DNA from: Caldithrix sp.
GTDB lineage: Bacteria > KSB1 > UBA2214 > DYKH01
DNA length: 5,596 bases
Assembly: GCA_020722685.1 (NCBI GenBank)
Contig: DYKH01000227.1
Span: 1 to 5,596 of the forward strand
Reading direction: 5' to 3'
Shown here: in pieces, positions 1-3,958 of the stretch
How the letters are laid out: every line of letters starts with the position of its first letter
Numbering within the stretch: position 1 is the stretch's first letter
Program-made: the position numbers and the translations under genes
The notes under the pieces: model-generated
Seen by the model: only the letters and a program-made list of their open reading frames with translations
Database searches by the model: none
Told to the model about the DNA's origin: nothing

Positions 1-421
1 TCCGCGCCACAAAGGTCTGGGGCAGCGGCCAGCGTGATTCGGCATAGCGCACGGCTGCCAAAGCTGGCCGGTTATCAAGCGGAAAAAAAGAGAGTTCCAC
101 CGCGAACGCGTCCATTTTTACAATCAAACCTCTCTTCCGGTTACGAGCTGCCTGAGCGAGGCGGTTACTTAACACGTAAGCGGGATGTTCAGAGCGATAG
201 CAGCGTTGGTATTGATCAAGAGGCCGCTGCTTCCGCCAACTCGCTACACAAGCGGTTTGGTCGGCTCGATACAGAGGATCCGAAGCCATCTTTTCCCTTT
301 GCCAGGCAGCCTTGCGCGCCCTTTGGCAGGCCGGAGCGCCGCAGTAGTGCTGATGGCCCTTGAGCTTTGGATTGCCGGGTCTTTCCCGATTGCAGCCTTT
401 ACAGATGAAAGTTCTTTGCAT
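1..421 (-). CDS. Cys-rich (zinc-ribbon-like) small protein, C-terminus cut by window edge
   Basis: An open frame of 140 codons runs leftward from an ATG at 421-419 without a stop and leaves the window. The protein begins MQRTFICKGCNRE. It has C7-x2-C10 and C27-x4-C32, a spacing that would suit a zinc-binding knuckle, with further cysteines at 58 and 74. Residues 34-100 are rich in Arg, Lys, Gln and Tyr (for example WQREK at 40-44 and RNRKR at 93-97), which suggests nucleic-acid contact. I recall similar uncharacterised proteins in environmental bacterial genomes, with the same N-terminal CxxC, the paired Cys and the QRARK segment. No function is known to me. The start is well fixed: the in-frame codon at 440-442 is TAA, and 421 is the only start codon between it and the body. 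AAGGA precedes the ATG by about 4 nt, and both lie in a predicted hairpin. Coding status is fairly sure; zinc binding is inferred. Confidence 0.72.
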   Translation of the reverse strand, partial: MQRTFICKGCNRERPGNPKLKGHQHYCGAPACQRARKAAWQREKMASDPLYRADQTACVASWRKQRPLDQYQRCYRSEHPAYVLSNRLAQAARNRKRGLIVKMDAFAVELSFFPLDNRPALAAVRYAESRWPLPQTFVAR

Positions 422-461
422 CTCATCCTTCTTTTCGGGTTAAAAGAGTGGGATGCAAAGA
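413..461 (-). promoter_or_regulatory. Start-codon/RBS hairpin of the Cys-rich gene
   Basis: On the minus strand TCTTTGCATC (461-452) is perfectly complementary to GATGCAAAGA (422-413). Inside it, TCTTTT (447-442) pairs with AAAAGA (435-430) around a loop of six. The ATG of the Cys-rich gene (421-419) is in the outer stem, and its purine-rich ribosome binding site lies between the two stems. In mRNA this would hide the initiation site. A U-run opposite a purine-rich ribosome binding site is also the plan of fourU-type RNA thermometers, but the match here is only in outline. The 10-bp inverted repeat could instead be a protein operator. The pairing is seen directly; the regulatory role is inferred. 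Confidence 0.4.
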
Positions 462-599
462 TACGAAGAAAAACCAAGAGATGCATTTGAACACTTCAGA
501 AAGAAGAAAGAACCTCAGAAAGAGTAAGCAGGTGTTACACACCTCTTGGAAAGAGATTTTCAAAGAACAAAAAAGACACTTTTAATATACGAAATAAAA
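462..599. other. Purine-rich spacer without a gene
   Basis: No coding frame with recognisable likeness was found here. The stretch is A/G-rich on the plus strand and carries two copies of TCAGAAAGA (496-504 and 515-523, 19 bp apart) and a short hairpin GGTGT-TAC-ACACC (531-543). A weak plus-strand promoter-like pair occurs at its right end: TTCAAA at 559-564 and TAATAT at 583-588, with an 18-bp spacer. It would start transcription just before the structured element at 600. None of these is strong alone. Confidence 0.3.
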
Positions 600-701
600 T
601 GCCGAAACAGCGGGACCGGCGTCCTTTCACCGGCGGACCGATTTTCGGTTGCCCGTAGGCCTTGATGACCCGGGAGGACGACCCTCCTCCATGCTTCGGC
701 A
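600..701. ncRNA. Candidate structured RNA or small palindromic element, class unknown
   Basis: About 100 bp fold into a nested set of hairpins. The closing stem is T600-A606 with T695-A701 (TGCCGAA/TTCGGCA), extended by two pairs past one mismatch (608-609 with 692-693). Inside, CGGG 611-614 pairs with CCCG 652-655 and encloses two hairpins. One is 616-621/628-633, where the internal pair is C-A on the plus strand but G-U on the minus. The other is ACCGA 637-641 with TCGGT 645-649. A third hairpin pairs GGAGGA 673-678 with TCCTCC 685-690. The strand is unresolved. The minus strand has a promoter-like TCGACA (735-730), 17-bp spacer and TATGTT (712-707), placing +1 near 700, and TTTTATTT directly after the closing stem. 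The plus strand has a weaker promoter and two terminal G-U pairs in its favour. It matches no riboswitch or housekeeping RNA I know. A mobile palindromic repeat is the main alternative. Confidence 0.33.
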
Positions 702-851
702 CCCTGAACATAAACCATTCTTTTCTTTTTGTCGAGAACTGTAATTGGTTTTCAATAATGCAAAGCCGCTGCGTATCAAAAACAGATCGCGGCATTCCTT
801 CATTAACCGTGCAAAAGCATGGGCAAAGGGTGGCGTGACCTTAAACTCCAT
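627..851 (-). pseudogene. Truncated RelE/ParE-like toxin remnant
   Basis: The frame opens with ATG at 851-849, overlapping the end of the antitoxin-like frame by 11 nt, as in translationally coupled toxin-antitoxin pairs. The first 23 residues (MEFKVTPPFAHAFARLMKEC, then RDL) have the pattern of the first strand and helix of RelE/ParE toxins: hydrophobic FKV, then an aromatic and a Leu-Lys-rich helix. After that the likeness is lost. From about residue 50 the frame enters the structured element at 600-701, where it ends at codon 75. RelE/ParE toxins are usually 85-100 residues with conserved basic residues near the C-terminus, and none of that second half is visible here in any minus frame. 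I read it as a dead toxin gene. The family assignment rests on a short N-terminal match and is uncertain. Confidence 0.4.
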
Positions 852-1044
852 GAATCAATACCTCGTCAAGGTCGATCAATTTGCCTTCGATGAGCTCATC
901 AATCGCACGAGCAGTAGAGCGGGGAACTTTTTCTTCTTCCAAAAAAGTGACGACCACCAGCGTTTTCTACCCGGCCTGTTTCTCAGGTATCGGCTCCAAG
1001 AGCTGAATTCGCTCCCCATCATAAAGTCCCTTCACTGCAATCAT
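841..1044 (-). pseudogene. Antitoxin-like small protein broken by an in-frame TAG
   Basis: From ATG at 1044-1042 a 68-codon frame reads MIAVKGLYDGERIQLLEPIP, then EKQAG, a TAG at 969-967 (codon 26), and continues KTLVVVTFLEEE to a TAA at 843-841. The pattern of a Gly-x-Tyr-x-x-x-x-Ile strand, LLEPIP, then a VxVTFLEEE strand resembles small antitoxin-like proteins that often sit directly before RelE/ParE-type toxins. The likeness continues across the stop codon in the same frame, so one nonsense change, not a frameshift, broke the gene. The second half contains an acidic amphipathic stretch (ARAIDELIEGKLIDLDEV), as expected for the toxin-binding part. Its 3' end overlaps the toxin remnant by 11 nt. 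No strong ribosome binding site is visible. A sequencing error at the TAG, or read-through, would restore it. Confidence 0.55.
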
Positions 1045-1088
1045 CTAAATCACTTCTTTCTGTCAGATTCGCTCTTTCTAAAATTTCC

Positions 1089-1119
1089 CAGACCCCGGGG
1101 TTTAAAAACCCAGGGTCTG
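1089..1119 (-). terminator. Hairpin terminator after the SPFH gene
   Basis: CAGACCC (1089-1095) pairs with GGGTCTG (1113-1119). After a C/A mismatch, GGG (1097-1099) pairs with CCC (1109-1111), and the loop is A/T-rich. It lies 12 nt beyond the stop codon of the SPFH gene. On the minus strand the stem is followed by GGAAATTTTAG, a weak U-run, so a factor-independent terminator is likely but not ideal. On the plus strand no T-run follows. Confidence 0.55.
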
Positions 1120-1131
1120 AAAGTGTCGAAG

Positions 1132-2082
1132 CTATTTCTGCGCCCCTGTCATCCCTTGTAGATTCAGCAGCGGCACCACATTTTGCGGCAGCACACCCCA
1201 CTGTATATTGGGCGCCAGCTTTTGCACGAACTCCCATTGAATGATGGTGGGATTCTTGGTCAAGGCCGTTTGGCGGATTTCAATGCTCTTGGCATCCGCC
1301 TCGGCAGCGACGATCTTTTGCTCCTTGCGGATTTTTTCCTGCTCCAGCTTGTTCTTTTCCGTGGTGATGTTCTCCAGGGCGATCTGTTTCTCCTCCAGGG
1401 TTTTGGCATACTCCTCGGTAAAGGTAATGTGCCGCAGCACCAACTCGTCCAGAATCAAGCCGTTCTCCTTGAACTTGGGTTCGATCTCGTCGAAAAGCGC
1501 CTGCTGGGCCTCGTAGCTTTTCTTGGTGTAAAGATCATAAGCGGCAAATCTCGTCGGCACTCGTCGCCCGGAACCGCGTATTTCCGTTTTGACCACTTTT
1601 TCGACGTAATCATGTTCGGTGCCCAAATTCTGCAGAATCCAAGCAGCCTTGCCCGGTTGGATCATAAAGCGGGCGGTGATGCCGACGCGGATTTGCTGGC
1701 CGTCGGAAGTCAGTGCGGTGATGATGACATCCGGGAAATCGGCCCGACTCGCCTGCGGCTCGTCGGAAGCCTCGTAGGTCTTTTTTACCGTAGGGTACAT
1801 CACAACCTTGTCGACCAAGGGCAGAATCAAATGCAGCCCCGGCGCCAGCTCGCTCTGCACCGCGCCAAAACGCTTGACCACGCCCACTGTCCCGGCTTCG
1901 ATGATCTTTAGGGATTGCACGAGCAAGATAACGACGATCAAAGCACCGACGGCAGCGACGACCAGCTTTTCGCGGCCTTTCAAGGGATTGCTCACGGTGC
2001 CGGCGCCCATGCGCGCTCGGGCGGTAAACAGATAGCCCATGACCATCAAACCGATCAGGAAAGCAATAATGTAGCCGAACAT
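1132..2082 (-). CDS. SPFH/prohibitin (Band 7) family membrane protein
   Basis: Prohibitin-like proteins form large ring or cage oligomers at membranes and modulate membrane proteases or lipid domains. The predicted product has 316 residues. Residues 2-19 form a hydrophobic segment (FGYIIAFLIGLMVMGYLF), and 39-58 form a second one (VVAAVGALIVVILLVQ). A typical SPFH start follows: IIEAGTVGVVKRFG at 60-73, then PGLHLILPLVDKV at 81-93, DVIITALTSDGQ at 118-129 and the VKTEIR element at 164-169. Residues 225-275 are a charged coiled coil rich in Glu and Lys, followed by the LAPNIQWGVLP motif near the C-terminus. ATG 2082-2080 was chosen because AGGAGG lies 4 nt upstream; a longer in-frame start at 2127 would add 15 polar residues and has no such site. 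The extra first membrane helix is unusual, since HflK, HflC and prohibitins mostly have one. No NfeD, HflK/HflC partner or FtsH is in the window. The family call is firm; the cellular role is not known. Confidence 0.93.
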   Translation of the reverse strand: MFGYIIAFLIGLMVMGYLFTARARMGAGTVSNPLKGREKLVVAAVGALIVVILLVQSLKIIEAGTVGVVKRFGAVQSELAPGLHLILPLVDKVVMYPTVKKTYEASDEPQASRADFPDVIITALTSDGQQIRVGITARFMIQPGKAAWILQNLGTEHDYVEKVVKTEIRGSGRRVPTRFAAYDLYTKKSYEAQQALFDEIEPKFKENGLILDELVLRHITFTEEYAKTLEEKQIALENITTEKNKLEQEKIRKEQKIVAAEADAKSIEIRQTALTKNPTIIQWEFVQKLAPNIQWGVLPQNVVPLLNLQGMTGAQK

Positions 2083-2086
2083 AGTA

Positions 2087-2092
2087 CCTCCT
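2087..2092 (-). promoter_or_regulatory. Strong ribosome binding site (AGGAGG) of the SPFH gene
   Basis: AGGAGG on the minus strand, 4 nt before ATG 2082-2080, is a full anti-Shine-Dalgarno match. It decides the start against the upstream in-frame ATG at 2127. Confidence 0.8.
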
Positions 2093-2181
2093 GTCTTTTT
2101 TTGACCTTTCTCCGAACCGTTCGCCAAACATGATTCAAAACAAATTGCTGCTCTAAGAACCCCTGTGCAAACAAGATACCA

Positions 2182-2208
2182 TCTCCGTGTTCTCGGCGCC
2201 TCGGTGGC
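2182..2208. repeat. Short self-similar GAG/CGGAG intergenic motif
   Basis: On the minus strand this reads as three similar units in a row: CACCGAGG, CGCCGAGAACA and CGGAGA. Motifs of the kind CAC-GAGGC-C-GAGA-CACGGAGA are, as I recall, scattered in intergenic regions of several environmental bacterial lineages. Only this copy is in the window, so the repeat status in the genome is inferred. It lies between the divergent SPFH and GH84-like genes. Confidence 0.3.
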
Positions 2209-2257
2209 TGAGCCTTTGAATTTGGGTTCTCCGAATGTAAAACCTCACTCACAGGTG

Positions 2258-2298
2258 GGCAATCTCCCTCCCAAACAGAGTTTGGGAAGGAGATTGCC
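2258..2298. repeat. Long near-perfect inverted repeat (19-position hairpin)
   Basis: The left arm is 2258-2276 (GGCAATCTCCCTCCCAAAC), the loop is AGA at 2277-2279, and the right arm is 2280-2298. Eighteen of 19 positions pair; the single mismatch is C2268 against A2288. There is no T-run on either side, so an intrinsic terminator is unlikely. It lies about 50 bp upstream of the promoter of the GH84-like gene, outside that transcript. It could be a protein-binding palindrome, a palindromic repeat element, or the end of a transcript from outside. The structure is certain; its role is unknown. Confidence 0.7.
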
Positions 2299-2320
2299 TC
2301 ACTTGCGCCCTATAAGTGAG
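2298..2320. repeat. Second hairpin abutting the long inverted repeat
   Basis: CTCACTT (2298-2304) and AAGTGAG (2314-2320) pair perfectly around a 9-nt loop. The first base is shared with the end of the long hairpin. CTCACT also occurs at 2244-2249, left of the long hairpin, so AGTGAG (2315-2320) could pair with either copy. The outer pairing would enclose the whole long hairpin. ATTGCCTC is also repeated at 2293-2300 and 2323-2330. Confidence 0.5.
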
Positions 2321-2346
2321 CTATTGCCTCCGAATCAGGAAAAAGA

Positions 2347-2375
2347 TTGACATTCTGCCGAAAAGTTGCTACTAT
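2347..2375 (+). promoter_or_regulatory. Sigma-70-type promoter of the GH84-like gene
   Basis: TTGACA (2347-2352) is a perfect -35 box. After 17 bp comes TACTAT (2370-2375), a 4/6 match to the -10 box, preceded by TGC (2367-2369), the extended -10 motif. Transcription would start near 2382. This makes the in-frame TTG at 2347 (the -35 box itself) impossible as a start on this transcript and leaves ATG 2386 almost leaderless. ATG 2419 is therefore favoured. Confidence 0.6.
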
Positions 2376-2418
2376 TTTCCGAAAAATGAAAGAGAAAAAT
2401 CATCTCCACGGAAATTGG

Positions 2419-3768
2419 ATGCAGAAGGCTTTAATACTGCTGTTGGTTCTTTCACTCAATGCTTCGGCCATTGGCCAATCGGACCAGGACAAGCCGGGTT
2501 TTTCCCTCAAACTGCCGGATTTCCAGCGCCCTCTCCCTTTTTTTTCTCAAGGCATACAAGTCGGACGCGGATTCGAGCTGCGCGGCATAAAAGGCTGGGC
2601 CTGGACGCCGGAACAATATCTGGAAGAAATCCCTTTTCTCGTCGACTTCAAAATGAATTTCCTGATGAACTGCTATCTCTCCATGTTCACCGATCCGGAA
2701 AAGCTCATCAACAATTGGTGGGAGCCGATTCCGGAAGAGAAAAGACGAGCGTATGAAATTGTGGTAGAGTCGTGCCGAGAGAATGGGATCGCCTTCTGTT
2801 TCGCCTTTCATCCGCAGCTTTTTTCCGAACGCCCTTTGAGGTATGACAATGAAGAGGATTTCGCCAACCTTTGGCAGCACTATGAATGGATGCAAGGTCT
2901 GGGTGTGCACTGGTTCAGCCTGAGCTGCGATGACATATCCACCGAGGGATGGGATAGGGCCGACCTTGCCGCCGCTCAGGCCAAGCTGGTGAACAGGCTC
3001 TTTGCCCGGCTGCGCGACAAAGACGTGGAAGCGCAGATGATCTTTTATCCGACCTATTATTGGGGATGCGGAGAAGAGAAAGACGCTCAGACCTATCTAC
3101 AAAACCTCGCTGCTTTGCTGAATCGGGAAATCTTTGTCTTCTGGACCGGGGATGCCGCTGTCACCACAAGCATAACGAGGGAATGCGCCGATGCCTACAA
3201 ACATCTGGTGCAGCATCGTCTAATCTTATGGGACAACTATCCGGTCAATGACCGCACCGGCGCCTTGCATCTTGGCCCGGTAACGGGTCGTGATTGGGAT
3301 TTGTGCGAAGTGGCCTATGGCTATATGAGCAATCCCCTTTCGCCGCAGAACGACATCAACCGAATCCCTCTCTACACTTGCGCTGATTACGCCGCGAACC
3401 CCAGCGCGTACGATCCGAACCACTCTATAGCGCAGGCGATTCTCTATCTTGCCCATGATGCACAACAACGGCAGGCGCTCAAGCGGTTGGTGGAGTTCTA
3501 TCCCGGCATGCTGATAGCCGGCCAAGTGCGTACGGATTACAATTGCGTCTTGGCCAAATTTGATGAACTCATAGGAAGCGGTGATGGCGATCTAACGCTG
3601 TCATGGATTCACCAGGTGGAAGAGGTCAAGAAAGCATTCGAACGAGTCTTTCCCGACCGTTACCAGAGCACTCTGGCCATTCTCAAGTCTGACATCGATT
3701 ACATGAAAAAAGAGTTCGAAAGGCAGAAGCCCTGGCTGCATTTCAGTCCGAAAGGAATCTATCGATAA
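2419..3768 (+). CDS. Secreted GH84-like protein (NAGidase domain), putative beta-N-acetylglucosaminidase
   Basis: GH84 enzymes remove beta-linked N-acetylglucosamine by substrate-assisted catalysis using two adjacent aspartates. The 449-residue product begins MQKALILLLVLSLNASAIG, a clear signal peptide, so it acts in the periplasm or outside. The barrel starts at RGIKGWAW (55-62). The catalytic pair appears as D171-D172 in SLSCDDI. Other GH84 landmarks are PTYY 211-214, WTGD 242-245, WDNYPVND 271-278 (W271, N273 and D278 match sugar-binding residues), HLGPVTGRD 284-292 and SNP 304-306. A helical tail follows from about 335. The usual GH84 entry motif EGFYG-PW is absent, and the lysine expected after the first strands (YGPKDDP in typical members) is not visible; the region reads NCYLSMFTDP. 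It thus belongs to a divergent branch whose substrate may differ. Start 2419 fits the promoter, a GGA 6 nt upstream and the signal peptide; ATG 2386 is the alternative. It is probably linked to the downstream lipoprotein gene. Confidence 0.85.
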   Translation: MQKALILLLVLSLNASAIGQSDQDKPGFSLKLPDFQRPLPFFSQGIQVGRGFELRGIKGWAWTPEQYLEEIPFLVDFKMNFLMNCYLSMFTDPEKLINNWWEPIPEEKRRAYEIVVESCRENGIAFCFAFHPQLFSERPLRYDNEEDFANLWQHYEWMQGLGVHWFSLSCDDISTEGWDRADLAAAQAKLVNRLFARLRDKDVEAQMIFYPTYYWGCGEEKDAQTYLQNLAALLNREIFVFWTGDAAVTTSITRECADAYKHLVQHRLILWDNYPVNDRTGALHLGPVTGRDWDLCEVAYGYMSNPLSPQNDINRIPLYTCADYAANPSAYDPNHSIAQAILYLAHDAQQRQALKRLVEFYPGMLIAGQVRTDYNCVLAKFDELIGSGDGDLTLSWIHQVEEVKKAFERVFPDRYQSTLAILKSDIDYMKKEFERQKPWLHFSPKGIYR

Positions 3769-3856
3769 TTGAAAATGTCAGCCCAGAAATGCAAGATAAT
3801 CCTAACGCGGTCGATCATCACAAAGGATTTCAGAATTCAAACAAGGTGGTTGGCAG

Positions 3857-3922
3857 CCGCTAAACACACGAGGGACACAAAACGGCAGTCAGCTTTTTCA
3901 CGTCATTTCGCGTGTTTCGCGG
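3857..3922. repeat. Imperfect intergenic palindrome with ACACGA-type units
   Basis: The left arm (CCGCTAAACACACGAGGGAC from 3857, continuing to about 3883) matches the reverse complement of the right arm (about 3893-3922, ending CGTGTTTCGCGG) at most positions, around a short spacer. Both arms contain ACACGA/ACAC-AAA-like units. From memory, such paired ACACGAA...TTCGTGT elements recur between genes in some environmental bacterial phyla. There is no terminator T-run beyond the arms. It sits in the 190-bp gap between the two glycosidase-like genes and could separate or attenuate their expression. Confidence 0.45.
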
Positions 3923-3958
3923 GCTTGATACCCATACTCGCTGGTGAGAAGGATAACC

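Noticed and set aside
34..490. Plus-strand frames of about 100 codons at the left end
   Set aside because: They are antisense to the Cys-rich protein frame, which has a conserved-looking pattern and runs open to the window edge.
600..701. Integron attC site or group II intron domain V
   Set aside because: No paired GTTRRRY/RYYYAAC ends and no GAGCCG...GAAA...domain V signature were found, and no integrase or reverse transcriptase is present.
535..795. Minus-strand frame of 86 codons through the structured element
   Set aside because: It reads through the hairpins without a family pattern. It was considered as a frameshifted continuation of the toxin, but no RelE/ParE likeness was found in it.
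745..1161. Plus-strand open frame of 138 codons over the toxin-antitoxin remnant
   Set aside because: It spans two recognisable minus-strand frames and the terminator hairpin, has no good ribosome binding site, and its product resembles nothing I know.
1183..1911. Plus-strand open frame of 242 codons over the SPFH gene
   Set aside because: The minus frame is a clear SPFH protein with a strong ribosome binding site; the plus product is a Leu-rich antisense shadow.
3893..3922. Intrinsic terminator for the GH84-like gene
   Set aside because: The palindrome has a long imperfect stem and no U-run after the right arm (GCGGGCTTGATA), so it does not fit a standard terminator.
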